Shown: in pieces, positions 9,260 through 20,813 of the stretch
Position numbering within the stretch: the first letter of the stretch is position 1
Layout of the letters: each line of letters opens with the position of its first letter
Source: Blastocatellia bacterium
GTDB lineage: Bacteria > Acidobacteriota > Blastocatellia > UBA7656 > JADIYM01
DNA length: 44,977 bases
NCBI GenBank assembly: GCA_021463145.1
Contig: JAJTWZ010000035.1
Coordinates: 1-44,977, forward strand
Direction: 5' to 3'
Made by a program: the position numbers and the translations under genes
The notes under the pieces: generated by a model
The model's input: the letters and a program-made list of their open reading frames with translations, nothing else
Told to the model about the DNA's origin: nothing
Databases searched by the model: none

Positions 9260-9856
9260 TCAGAGCAGTTTCTCTATAGCTGCAGTGAGCTCAGGCGACA
9301 TCGGATCGACCTTGGACGAAAATACGCCGACGAGCTTGCCGTTCCGGTCGATCAGGTACTTCTGGAAGTTCCATTTCACATCTCCTGCCAGCGCCGCATC
9401 GCCCCCGCCCGAAGTCAGGAACGCATACAGTGGCGCCTTGCCGTCGCCCTTTACGACGACCTTCGAGAACATGTCGAACTTCACCCCGAATTTAGACGAG
9501 CAGAACTCCTTGATCTCGGCCTCGCTGCCAGGTTCCTGCCCGCCAAAATCGTTCGACGGAAAACCGAGCACGCGAAGTCCGCGATCCCGATACTTCTCGT
9601 TCAACTCCTCCAGGCCTTTGTACTGCGGCGTGTACCCGCATTTCGAGGCGACATTGACGATCAGAACGACGTTACCGGAGTAGTCGCAAAGACTCTTGTC
9701 GGCGCCGTCAATCGTCTTGGAGATGAAATCCAGCGCGGGCGGACAGTCCTTCTTCGAAGCCCGAACGCAACGTGTGCCGCCGGCCATCGCCAGGAATCCC
9801 GAAACGAACGTCAGGGTCATCGCGATCGCGGCAATCCGGCTCGTACTCCACATCAT
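9260..9856 (-). CDS. secreted or periplasmic glutathione peroxidase family protein
   Basis: This is a thiol peroxidase of the GPx family with a cysteine active site. The 198 residues contain NVASKCGYTPQY with Cys73, GFPSNDFGGQEPG with Gln107, and KWNFQKYL with Trp162 and Asn163, which complete the catalytic tetrad. A hydrophobic N-terminal segment (residues 8-27) followed by CVRASKKDC indicates export, by signal peptide or as a lipoprotein, so it probably reduces peroxides outside the cytoplasm using thioredoxin-like donors. The start at 9856 is set by GGAGG at 9865-9869 with 8-base spacing; the frame runs further upstream without GPx sequence. It diverges from uvrA. Confidence 0.92.
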   Translation of the reverse strand: MMWSTSRIAAIAMTLTFVSGFLAMAGGTRCVRASKKDCPPALDFISKTIDGADKSLCDYSGNVVLIVNVASKCGYTPQYKGLEELNEKYRDRGLRVLGFPSNDFGGQEPGSEAEIKEFCSSKFGVKFDMFSKVVVKGDGKAPLYAFLTSGGGDAALAGDVKWNFQKYLIDRNGKLVGVFSSKVDPMSPELTAAIEKLL

Positions 9857-10016
9857 TCGATCGTCCTCCAACATGGGATTGCGAGCCGTCACGGCCCGTA
9901 GACCTCTACGGAGCAAGTCGTCCAACGGTTTCGTCGCCGGCTGGCCGGCCGGTTTTGCGTGCTGGTACACTTCGGGGTTCTTGCCCGCTGCGCGTAGCGG
10001 ACATGGACCCTCCACA

Positions 10017-12914
<2,898 letters not shown>

Positions 12915-13282
12915 AGGATTCGGCGGGAGTCGGACTATCGGCCCTGCCCTATGGAGCGCCCTGGACGTTCCGCCGCCGGGTTCCCAGGCCTGAAGCGCCG
13001 AAGAAGAATGACCGCGCGGCGGTCCAGATTGAGAGGCGGAAGTCGTGGACGTGAGTGAAACGATCCGCCGCGCTCCGGCCGTCCACTTACCCATCCCATC
13101 CCATCCCATCCCATCCCATCCCGATCGCGCAGCGGTAACGATGCATTTCGACATCCACCACGCGAGCTAGTTCTCCATTGACACCGCGCCGGCTGTCGTG
13201 AGATCACGTCGCGCGTGGAGCAGCGTCCTGTTGTGTTGTTTTCGGACACGCTCCCGATCACACCTGAGAATGGAAATCTGAC
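12915..13282. other. gene-free gap after uvrA
   Basis: No frame here has protein-like sequence. The stretch holds a small hairpin GACCGC-GCG-GCGGTC at 13010-13024, the CCATC microsatellite at 13091-13120, and an isolated TTGACA at 13178-13183 without a convincing -10 partner. The promoter of the following two-gene operon must lie in it. Confidence 0.7.
13091..13120. repeat. (CCATC)6 microsatellite
   Basis: Six perfect copies of CCATC run without interruption, about 160 bases before the start of the zinc-ribbon/TPR gene. Pentamer tracts of this kind change length by slipped-strand mispairing. On the reverse strand it gives a spurious frame with GMGWD repeats. It lies outside any credible gene, so a length change could alter only transcription. 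Confidence 0.95.
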
Positions 13283-14335
13283 ATGAAATGCGAACGGTGC
13301 GTGGCCTGCGACGCCGAGACCCCGCTCAACTCCCTGTTTCGGGTCAACGACAGGTTGTTGTGCGAGTCGTGCGGAAATCGGGAACTCGGCGAGCTGAGGA
13401 GCCGCAACGTCGAACCGACCGTGATCCGGGAGGTTGATCCGACTGTCTGCGCAAATTGCAGCGCTGACTTCGGCAGCCAGGCTCTGCCTCGCGTATTGGA
13501 CTGCCCTCTCTGTGCGAATTGCACGCAGCTGATCTATGCGCGGCCATTTCCGACGTGGCTCAAGGCCTCGTTTGCCGGGCTGGTTCTCGCGCTCGTATTT
13601 GCGATCGTGCACGCCGTCCCGTACTTCAAGGCCGGGCGCGAATATGCCCGCGCGGAAAGACTGTTCGATGCCGGAAAATACGACGAAGCGATCCCAGGTC
13701 TCGAGGCGGCCGTGAAGGCCGGGCCCGATGCTTCCGAGATCAGGCTGCAGCTGGCATTCGCGTACCTGGCGGTTGCGGACGTCGGCAAGGCGAGTGAACT
13801 CGTCAAAGACAGGTCGTTCCCGAAGTCCGAGCTGTTCAACCGGGTTCAGGCGACGTTCGCGCGATTCGACAAGGCCGGCCTGAAGCTGGAGGAAGCCGCG
13901 AAGCTGTCTGAACAGAATCGTTCCGCCGAGGCGGCGAAGCTTCTTCGTGAGGCGGCAGTGCTACTGCCCGAACTTCCCGATCTCGCGGAAGGCGTGGAGA
14001 TCATGGAGGCCTCCGCCGCTTTCGAGCAAAAAGACTACGAGGGATTCATCAAGGCTTCTGAAAAGATCTGGAACGAGAAACACGATTCCGCCAGCGCGGC
14101 GATGCTCGCGAGCGCAATAGCGTGCAGGTACGCGACCGGCGGCGTCGCCGCCGAGCGAAAAAGCGCCGAAGAGATGCTGAACACGGCCGGACAGCTTGCA
14201 ACGACCGACGAGGAACGCGAGGCACTCGCCGAGTACACCCCGCGCATCCGCCACCGTCTCGACTCGCGGGAGATCATCGATCGAAAAGAGTTCAACCGGC
14301 GGTACCGGCCCGAGCTCGCTGAGGAGTCAAACTGA
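13283..14335 (+). CDS. zinc-ribbon, single-pass membrane protein with TPR-like C-terminus
   Basis: This 350-residue protein has three parts. The N-terminus carries two cysteine fingers of identical spacing: Cys6/9 with Cys27/30, and Cys56/59 with Cys77/80, each pair separated by 17 residues, like tandem LIM-type or zinc-ribbon knuckles. One hydrophobic span follows at about 93-113. The rest is helical and alanine-rich with TPR-like pairs such as ARAERLFDAGKYDEAIPGLEAA. Topology predicts cytoplasmic fingers and an exported TPR part, or the reverse. Its stop overlaps the ATG of the next gene (TGATG), so the two are coupled. No named family is recognised; a role as adaptor or regulator of the neighbouring protease is inference. 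Confidence 0.85.
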   Translation: MKCERCVACDAETPLNSLFRVNDRLLCESCGNRELGELRSRNVEPTVIREVDPTVCANCSADFGSQALPRVLDCPLCANCTQLIYARPFPTWLKASFAGLVLALVFAIVHAVPYFKAGREYARAERLFDAGKYDEAIPGLEAAVKAGPDASEIRLQLAFAYLAVADVGKASELVKDRSFPKSELFNRVQATFARFDKAGLKLEEAAKLSEQNRSAEAAKLLREAAVLLPELPDLAEGVEIMEASAAFEQKDYEGFIKASEKIWNEKHDSASAAMLASAIACRYATGGVAAERKSAEEMLNTAGQLATTDEEREALAEYTPRIRHRLDSREIIDRKEFNRRYRPELAEESN

Positions 14336-14871
14336 TGTTTTTCATTCCCGGACCCGTGATTGCGGCGCTGACGTTTCCAGGCGTGATAGTTCACGAAGCC
14401 GCGCACTTCCTTTTCTGCCGCGTGTTCGGTCTGGCCGTGTTCGATGTCTGTTTCTTCAGATTCGGCAACCCGGCCGGATACGTCGTACACGAGCCGACGG
14501 ACGACTTCAAGAAGTCGTTTTTCGTGAGCATGGGGCCCTTCTTCGTCAATTCGGCCCTTTGCGTTCTTTTCTGTTCGGCTGCATTCGTACCAGTTTGGGT
14601 ATTCGAAGCGAAGGACCCGATTGCGTGGTTCTTCTACTGGCTGGGCCTTTCGATCGGAATGCAGGCATTTCCTTCGACGACGGACCTGAGCCACATCTGG
14701 CGGCTCGCGCCGGAAAACGCGCGAAAGGGCAACTTGCTGGCGATCGTCAGCTTTCCTATTGTCGCCATTCTGTACCCGCTCAACTTCCTTCGGATCGTGT
14801 GGGCGGACCTCGGCTACGGACTGGCAATTGGCATCCTCGGTCCCCTGGCCCTCTTCAAATGGCTGGCGTAG
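14335..14871 (+). CDS. M50-like integral membrane metalloprotease with HEAAH motif
   Basis: This 178-residue, very hydrophobic protein has the zinc motif H20-E21-A-A-H24 inside the first membrane span, as in site-2-type proteases. FKKSFFVSMGPFFVNSALC resembles the GP..N motif of that clan, and FPSTTDLSHIW may give the third ligand aspartate. About four membrane spans are expected. It is translationally coupled to the zinc-ribbon/TPR protein before it. The small size and absence of a PDZ domain separate it from RseP and suggest a compact M50 or DUF3267-like member. Possible work: intramembrane cleavage of a signalling protein. Function is inferred from motif and context only. Confidence 0.75.
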   Translation: MFFIPGPVIAALTFPGVIVHEAAHFLFCRVFGLAVFDVCFFRFGNPAGYVVHEPTDDFKKSFFVSMGPFFVNSALCVLFCSAAFVPVWVFEAKDPIAWFFYWLGLSIGMQAFPSTTDLSHIWRLAPENARKGNLLAIVSFPIVAILYPLNFLRIVWADLGYGLAIGILGPLALFKWLA

Positions 14872-14910
14872 CCACTTGCGCAGCCAAAGGGACCAGCCCG
14901 CCTTTTCCTC

Positions 14911-15942
14911 CTAACTTGCAAGCTCCGCGCCGATTGCATCCGCGGCTTCCAGGCAATCTTCACTCGAAACGTCGTTGTGCGTGACGAGCCGAATCCTGCG
15001 TGCGCCGAAGGCGATGGCGCGGATCTCCCTGTCGAAGAGCGAAGCCACAAGCGACGGCGCGTCGCGCACGCCAGCCTCCAGCTCGAAAATCACGATGTTC
15101 GTCTGCACAGATTCGGGATCGAGCACGATTCCAGGAATCCCGGCAAGCGCCGTTGCCAGCAATCGCGCGTTGGCGTGATCGTCGGCGAGGCGCTCCGTCA
15201 TCCTGTCGAGAGCAACGAGCCCCGCGGCCGCCAGCACGCCGACCTGTCGCATTCCGCCGCCGAAAGTCTTGCGGACGAGCCAGGCCTTGTCGATCAACTC
15301 GCGTGTGCCTGCGAGTATCGAGCCCACCGGAGCCGACAATCCCTTCGACAGGCAGAACATCACGGAATCGACTGGAGCTACAACGTCACGCACGTCGCAC
15401 TGCAGTCGGGTCGCCGCGTTGAACACGCGGGCGCCGTCCAGATGAACGGGCAGCCCCAGTTCGTGGACGCCATTAGCAATCTCCCGCATGGACTCGAGCG
15501 GCATCACCGTGCCGCCGGCCAGGTTGTGCGTATTCTCGAGCGCCACGAGACCGGTCTTCGCGTTGTAGGTCGTGCGCTGGCGAATCGCCGCACTCACGTC
15601 TTCCCACGCAAGCCGCCCTCCCTCGCGGCCGGGAACCGCCCTCGGCATTACGCCTGAGAGGAGCCCCATTCCCGCCATCTCGTAATCGAGGATGTGCGAA
15701 CGCGATTCGCAGACGACTTCGTCGCCGCGCTCCGTGTGGCAGGCGATGGCGATCTGGTTGCCCATCGTGCCGGTCGGAACGAAAAGCGCCGCTTCCTTGC
15801 CAAGCCGTTCGGCCGCGCGCCGCTGAAGCTCGTTAACGGTCGGGTCTTCGGCGAACACGTCGTCGCCGACCTCGGCCGCTGCCATCGCCGCGCGCATCTC
15901 GGCCGTCGGCTTCGTCACTGTATCTGAACGCAGGTCGATCAT
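14911..15942 (-). CDS. ltaE: low-specificity L-threonine aldolase
   Basis: This PLP enzyme cleaves threonine or allo-threonine to glycine and acetaldehyde in the cytoplasm. The start [13 protein letters not shown] is the family's standard N-terminus, so ATG at 15942 is preferred to one 14 codons upstream. The PLP lysine is Lys200 in [13 protein letters not shown], the ring-stacking region is [10 protein letters not shown], and [11 protein letters not shown] holds the cofactor aspartate. Length (343 residues) is normal. It lies about 100 bases after hemW on the same strand and may share its transcript. Glycine formed here can feed one-carbon and purine synthesis. Confidence 0.95.
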   Translation of the reverse strand: MIDLRSDTVTKPTAEMRAAMAAAEVGDDVFAEDPTVNELQRRAAERLGKEAALFVPTGTMGNQIAIACHTERGDEVVCESRSHILDYEMAGMGLLSGVMPRAVPGREGGRLAWEDVSAAIRQRTTYNAKTGLVALENTHNLAGGTVMPLESMREIANGVHELGLPVHLDGARVFNAATRLQCDVRDVVAPVDSVMFCLSKGLSAPVGSILAGTRELIDKAWLVRKTFGGGMRQVGVLAAAGLVALDRMTERLADDHANARLLATALAGIPGIVLDPESVQTNIVIFELEAGVRDAPSLVASLFDREIRAIAFGARRIRLVTHNDVSSEDCLEAADAIGAELAS

Positions 15943-16046
15943 GGATGAGTGAGTACCATTGAGTGGATTGACGGGGGGAGACAACTTTCACGAGTTCCGG
16001 AGTTCCCGCGAATCCTCTAAAAAGCCCGCGAGCCCTGTCAACATTC

Positions 16047-17264
16047 CTACACGAATGCCTGGAAGACCTCATTCGAGAGCAGCAGGCCCTTCCGGCTCAG
16101 GCGAAGCCAGCCGTCCGACGTGTCGAGCAATCCCGCCTCGAGAAGTGGATCGAGCCCGTCGGCGAATGCCTGCAGGAGGTTGATCCCGTATCGCGACTCG
16201 AAGCCTGCCAGGTCGATTCCCGCCGTGCGCCGCAGTCCAAGGAAGGCTGCCTCCGAGGCGCGATCCCTTGCGTCCAGGGTGAACTCTTCCGCAGTTGCCG
16301 AACCGGTCGCTTCGATAGCATCGGCGTATCCCGCTATCGACCGGACGTTCGACCGGCGACGGCCGTCAACGTAACCGTGCGCGCTGACGCCGAAGCCAAA
16401 GTAATCCGCATCCAGCCAGTACTTCTCGTTGTGCCGGGATCTGCGATCCAGACCGTCCGGACTCGCCTTCGCAAAGTTCGAGATCTCGTAATGCACGAAC
16501 CCGGCTCCGGCGAGCGTCTCGATCATCTCTTCGTACATCGCCGCCGCGAGGTCGTCATCCGGGTGCGCGACGCGACCGGCCTCGACGTCGCGGGAGAGTC
16601 TGGTCCCCGGGTGCAGTTCGAGCAGGTAGAGCGAGAGATGGTCTGGCGACAGTTCGAGGGCCGCGGCGAGGTTAGCCCTCCAGGTTTCGATTCGCTGCAG
16701 AGGAAGTCCCGCAATCAGATCGAGGCTGACGTTGTCGAAGCCCGCCTCCCTCAGTAGCCCGATCGCGGCTCGGGCGTCCTTGGCGTCGTGCACGCGTCCA
16801 ATGCTGGCGAGCTCCGTGTCGTCGAAACTCTGCACCCCGACGCTGGCGCGATTGACACCCGCGGCACGGTACGCATCGAGCTTCTCGCGAGTCAGCGTCC
16901 CAGGATTCATCTCGACCGTTATTTCGGCGTCATCGCTGACGTCGAACGAATCTCGAACCGCCTCCAGTATCCGAACGAGTTCATTGGCCGGAAGCAGCGA
17001 CGGGGTGCCGCCCCCGAAGAAAACAGAATCGATGTGCGGACGGCCGAATGCGCATCCCGCCTCACGAATCTCGGCGTCCAGGGCCGGCAGATAACGCGCG
17101 GCGAGCCCCTCATCGAAGTCGCCCGAAACGAACGCACAGTAGGTGCACTTCGTGCGGCAGAACGGCACGTGGACGTAGACGCCCGGCAGGACGTTTGTCT
17201 GCGGCGCCGGTCCGCCGTGCTGGCGCAGAGTGGGCAGGACCATCGGGAACTGAAGTGGATTCAC
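16047..17264 (-). CDS. hemW: radical SAM family heme chaperone HemW
   Basis: HemW binds and delivers haem to target enzymes. It belongs to the HemN-like radical SAM family but is not the coproporphyrinogen oxidase. The 405 residues contain the cluster motif CRTKCTYCAF (CX3CX2C) near residue 36, FFGGGTPSLLP, GVQSFDDTELASIGR and the C-terminal HemN region. The reading starts with GTG at 17264, preceded by an AGGA stretch. An in-frame ATG seven codons later (17243) is also possible and gives nearly the same protein. The gene lies 67 bases after the degP-like gene on the same strand. Confidence 0.92.
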   Translation of the reverse strand: MNPLQFPMVLPTLRQHGGPAPQTNVLPGVYVHVPFCRTKCTYCAFVSGDFDEGLAARYLPALDAEIREAGCAFGRPHIDSVFFGGGTPSLLPANELVRILEAVRDSFDVSDDAEITVEMNPGTLTREKLDAYRAAGVNRASVGVQSFDDTELASIGRVHDAKDARAAIGLLREAGFDNVSLDLIAGLPLQRIETWRANLAAALELSPDHLSLYLLELHPGTRLSRDVEAGRVAHPDDDLAAAMYEEMIETLAGAGFVHYEISNFAKASPDGLDRRSRHNEKYWLDADYFGFGVSAHGYVDGRRRSNVRSIAGYADAIEATGSATAEEFTLDARDRASEAAFLGLRRTAGIDLAGFESRYGINLLQAFADGLDPLLEAGLLDTSDGWLRLSRKGLLLSNEVFQAFV

Positions 17265-17331
17265 AGGACTTTTCCTGGCCGGCTTTCCGTGCGAATCCCC
17301 ATCAAGTCCCGTTCACCCTGCCCACTCACCT

Positions 17332-18879
17332 TCACGGCATCCGCAGCGAGATGAACCGGCGCTCGATCTTCGCGCCGACGCGTCTCGCCACCTGCAGGAT
17401 CAGCTCGTCGCCGGGGCGCAACCGCGACAATTGATCGCTGAACTCAGGCTGGCCGAGAATCCGGCGTTGATTCACGGATATCACGACGTCGCCCGCGAGA
17501 AGTCCGCGCTCGGCCGCAACCGAGCCCGGATCCACGCTCATCACGTACGCGCCGGTCAGTCCGTCGAGCGATCTGTCACGCGCCAGATCGGGAGTGAGAG
17601 TCCTCAAAGTTATGCCGAGACTCGGCCGGACCGGGGGATCGGCCTGGGGCTCGTCGGGCGGCAACTCGGGGTCGCCTTCGCCTCCGTCCTCACCGTCGAA
17701 CTGCTCCGCACGGCCGCCGGACGCCGCGATCATTTCTTCGCGATCGCCAAGCTTCGCGGTTGCTGTACCGGGGGTACCTTCCCGGACGTAAGTGAGCCTG
17801 ACGACGGAACCAGCCGGGAACGACCCGATGCGCCGAATCAGATCTCTCCGATTCCGAACCCGCTCTCCGTTGATTTCGGTGACGATGTCGCCGCTCGCAA
17901 GACCTGCCGCCGCGGCGGGGCTGTCATCGCGAAGCACTCCGCTGATGACGACGCCATCGCTGCCGTCAAGACCGTTGCTCCTGGCTACCTCCGGCGTGAG
18001 GTCGGCGACCTCCACTCCAAGGAAGCCCCGGTTAACGCGACCCTTCGAGACGAGCTCGTTGTAGATCTCGGAAGCCGTGGACGAGGGAAGGGCGAAGCCG
18101 ATGCCGCTGAACGCACCGGTCCTCGTTGCAATCTGCGTGTTGATGCCGACGACTTCGCCGGCCAGGTTCACGAGTGGGCCGCCGGAGTTTCCCGGATTGA
18201 TCGCGGCGTCGGTCTGCAGGAACTGCTGGAAGGCGCTGGAGCCCCCGTCGGTTTCCCTTCCCTTGGCACTGATGATGCCCGCGGTAACGGTCTGTTCCAG
18301 CCCGAATGGGCTGCCTATCGCAAGCACCCAGTCGCCGACGCGAAGCCTGTTGGAATCGCCGAAGCGAGCGAACGGCAACGGTTTGTCCGATGTGATTCGA
18401 AGGACAGCGAGATCCGTATCCCGATCCGTGCCGATCAACTCGGCGTCGAATTCCCTGTGGTCGAACAGTCGCACGCTCATCTTCGTCGATCCTTCGACTA
18501 CGTGCATGTTCGTGAGAATGTACCCGGAAGCGGTGACTATGACGCCGGAGCCTTTGGCTTCTCTTCCGGCGAGCCGTCCCTTGCCCTCCTGGACGTCGAT
18601 GTGAACGACGGCCGGTTCGACGATCGATGCCGCGTTCGCGAAACTCGCCGACAGGTTGTCCGCAACCGGTCCAGTCGAGCTGATGACGATGCGGTTGTCG
18701 GGATCGGCGAATGCGCCGCGCGTCACGACAGCACCGATGAGAACGCCGAGAAACAGCGTCGCCACCATCATCGAGCCGATTACCATGCGCTGTTGCTTCG
18801 AGATCCGCTCGAGAGCCTGCACGGTCAGGCCGGCTGTGGACGCCGGCAGTCCGGCGACCTCGTCACGCGTATCGTTCAT
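17332..18879 (-). CDS. membrane-anchored HtrA/Do-like serine protease with two PDZ domains
   Basis: This 515-residue protein is a periplasmic quality-control protease. One membrane span lies at about 32-53. The trypsin-like domain has the triad His126 (TNMHVVEG), Asp156 (DTDLAVLRI) and Ser232 (INPGNSGGPL). PDZ1 lies at about 265-355 and PDZ2 at about 425-510, joined by an acidic linker (GEDGGEGDPELPPDEPQ). ATG at 18879 has GGAGG at 18888-18892 with 8-base spacing. The uncleaved anchor makes it DegS-like in topology but Do-like in domain content. The closing PDZ (GLLAGDVVISVNQRRI) is complete. Confidence 0.94.
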   Translation of the reverse strand: MNDTRDEVAGLPASTAGLTVQALERISKQQRMVIGSMMVATLFLGVLIGAVVTRGAFADPDNRIVISSTGPVADNLSASFANAASIVEPAVVHIDVQEGKGRLAGREAKGSGVIVTASGYILTNMHVVEGSTKMSVRLFDHREFDAELIGTDRDTDLAVLRITSDKPLPFARFGDSNRLRVGDWVLAIGSPFGLEQTVTAGIISAKGRETDGGSSAFQQFLQTDAAINPGNSGGPLVNLAGEVVGINTQIATRTGAFSGIGFALPSSTASEIYNELVSKGRVNRGFLGVEVADLTPEVARSNGLDGSDGVVISGVLRDDSPAAAAGLASGDIVTEINGERVRNRRDLIRRIGSFPAGSVVRLTYVREGTPGTATAKLGDREEMIAASGGRAEQFDGEDGGEGDPELPPDEPQADPPVRPSLGITLRTLTPDLARDRSLDGLTGAYVMSVDPGSVAAERGLLAGDVVISVNQRRILGQPEFSDQLSRLRPGDELILQVARRVGAKIERRFISLRMP

Positions 18880-18918
18880 CGAAATTGCCTCCGTACAATC
18901 GGGAACCCGACTCCTCGC

Positions 18919-18924
18919 AGTATA
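18919..18924 (-). promoter_or_regulatory. possible -10 box of the HtrA-like gene
   Basis: TATACT on the minus strand lies 39 bases before the ATG at 18879, close above its GGAGG ribosome site. The expected -35 position does not resemble TTGACA, so the promoter may be of the extended -10 type or use another sigma factor. Confidence 0.3.
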
Positions 18925-19194
18925 GCAGGGCCACCTCGGAGTGGTATCCGCAGCGCCGGCGACGGGCCGTCCGTGCGACCCGCAGCAGTCCACCGCACGC
19001 GCGACCCCTCGCCTGTCGTACCCGGAGCGCCGGCGCAGTCAGCGCGATCCGGAGGATTCGAACGGCCGCCCCGAGATCGAACAGGCATACTTGACGCTGC
19101 CTGAAAATCCGCCCGGGAACAGTCGCGGCACGAGCGGCAACCCCAAGCGCCGGAACCGGGCGTCACCATTGCGATGGCGCTCCAGTTCACTGAG
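18925..19194. other. gap without recognised gene
   Basis: No frame shows a known protein or consistent coding composition. The stretch separates two minus-strand genes and must hold the terminator of the small unknown gene to its right and upstream sequence of the HtrA-like gene. No strong hairpin followed by a T-run is seen. Confidence 0.5.
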
Positions 19195-19602
19195 TCAGAT
19201 ATCGTCAGGCACCCCGACACCCGCCGCCCTGAGAACGGCAATCGCCTCGCCCCGGGTGGCGACGACGAGATCTGGACTGCGTCCGACTTCCACGAGCAGG
19301 CGACGCACCATATCTCGCATCGCGTCGTTCCCGCCGGTTATCCACGTGGCCGCCAGCAGCCTCTCGTCGCAAAAACTGCGCTCCAGTACCGCCTTGAGGA
19401 CTGGGATTGCCGGCTCCGCAAAGCTCCGCACCTTCGAATAGTCGCTGAGGACCGCAAACGGAAGCTCGGATTCGTAAATCTCCAGGAACTGCCAGACAAC
19501 GGTCGAAAGGCCGTCCGCCGTAACCAGTGTGGGAAGTTCGGCTCTAATCAGCCTGAACTCCGGATAGTCCACGAACGAGAAGTCGAAGCCACCGACAACC
19601 AT
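19195..19602 (-). CDS. small cytoplasmic protein, possibly STAS/SpoIIAA-like
   Basis: This 135-residue protein has an alternating strand-helix pattern: VVGGFDFSFVDYPEF, LPFAVLSDYSKVRSF, ERLLAATWITGGND, SPDLVVATRGEAIAVL. It lacks a signal peptide or membrane span. The pattern, and the aspartate after the LPFAVLSDYS strand, recalls STAS-like proteins of about 130 residues seen near regulators, but no signature is decisive. ATG at 19602 is preferred; a GTG 20 codons upstream adds an arginine-rich tail. It stands alone between the HtrA-like gene and a divergent pilin gene. Function unknown. Confidence 0.65.
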   Translation of the reverse strand: MVVGGFDFSFVDYPEFRLIRAELPTLVTADGLSTVVWQFLEIYESELPFAVLSDYSKVRSFAEPAIPVLKAVLERSFCDERLLAATWITGGNDAMRDMVRRLLVEVGRSPDLVVATRGEAIAVLRAAGVGVPDDI

Positions 19603-19819
19603 GCGCCGGATCTTACGCCGCGCCCCGGCCGGCTTCACAGCGAACCCGGAGTCTGACGGCACAGGCCAGGTGGAACAGGTCGGCCGATGGCCACTGTCGC
19701 CTGGGCGCGACGCGATGAATCCGTACCTTCCGGTTCCCTTATCCGCCAGAATTTGCTAAGGTTGCGGCTGCCTCCACAACCAAGACGGATCCAGGCGTCA
19801 TTTGCCTCGACACCGAAGA

Positions 19820-20809
19820 ATGTCTCACCGCTCGACGTCACGAAAGCCGGCCCAGGCAGGCTTCTCGCTGCCGGAATTGATGTTCGCGATGCTCATCACG
19901 ATGGCGCTGATGGTCATCGTCTTCACCATCATGCGGCAGAACCAGTCGATATTCGCCACGGAGACGGGCGTTACATCGATGAACGAGAACATACGGGCCG
20001 CTGTCGACCTTATAACACGTGAAGTTCAGGCTGCAGGAACGGGACTGCGAGGGATGACCGCGCCAATCCTTGGAGTCGACGGTGAAGGCGACGCCGGCGA
20101 CCGGTTGGTTTTGCTTATCGGAGATCCAAACGCACCAATTGCGGAGGTTCGATCGAACTCGCCCTATCCATCCGGGAATACCCAGGTTGCACTGATTCCG
20201 CCGACGGGAACCACGGGACCGCCCAATGCTCCTCAGTATCTGGACGATCGGAAGAAGGTCCGGTCGCTGTATCAATCGGGCGATCGCTACATTCTCTACA
20301 ACGAGACGCGATTCGTGGTCGTGCGCATCTCTTCGACGTCGGTCACTTCCGGTGGCGACATCCTCGTCAACTTCAGGATTGACAAGTCGAATCCGAAGCC
20401 GAAATTTGGCGATTACCGATTCCGGACCGCCGCGGACAGCAACGGTGCGTTCTTCGCCAAGCTGGACGGCATAGTTACCTATCGCTACGACAAGGATGCC
20501 GAGACACTCGAGCGGCGCGAAACCGAAGACGGGTTCGTGGCCGTGGCGCACGGGATCATTGGCTTCCAGACACGGTATCGAGTCCTGAAAGCCGACGACA
20601 CGCTTGGCGAGCCGCTCGACGATCCACCGACGGAACGCGACACGGTTCGCTCGCTGGTCGTCACTCTGAAGGCTCGCACGATCGACGCGGAGCCCGATAC
20701 CGCCAACTATCGCGAAACGGCGGAACGAATCGAGATAACCCCCCGCAACATGCGCCTGCGGCGTCCCGCGGGAGAAGACGCAGGGCCATCGAAGTTGGCC
20801 TTCCACTGA
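19820..20809 (+). CDS. PilW-like minor pilin / type IV prepilin-like protein
   Basis: This 329-residue protein has a class III prepilin leader: 14 residues, basic, ending A-G before F-S-L-P-E, then the hydrophobic helix MFAMLITMALMVIVFTIM. Cleavage after Gly14 leaves Phe1 and Glu5, the residues needed for processing and assembly. The rest resembles PilW proteins (TREVQAAGTGLRGM, GIIGFQTRYRV). ATG at 19820 gives this leader; a TTG six codons upstream is less likely. It is followed by a PilX-like gene, the usual partner. The product should be processed by a prepilin peptidase encoded elsewhere and join a pilus or pseudopilus tip. Confidence 0.88.
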   Translation: MSHRSTSRKPAQAGFSLPELMFAMLITMALMVIVFTIMRQNQSIFATETGVTSMNENIRAAVDLITREVQAAGTGLRGMTAPILGVDGEGDAGDRLVLLIGDPNAPIAEVRSNSPYPSGNTQVALIPPTGTTGPPNAPQYLDDRKKVRSLYQSGDRYILYNETRFVVVRISSTSVTSGGDILVNFRIDKSNPKPKFGDYRFRTAADSNGAFFAKLDGIVTYRYDKDAETLERRETEDGFVAVAHGIIGFQTRYRVLKADDTLGEPLDDPPTERDTVRSLVVTLKARTIDAEPDTANYRETAERIEITPRNMRLRRPAGEDAGPSKLAFH

Positions 20810-20813
20810 ATTG

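Noticed and set aside
9696-10016. Longer uvrA start at 9696
   Set aside because: It overlaps the well-supported divergent peroxidase gene, and the extra residues are not UvrA-like.
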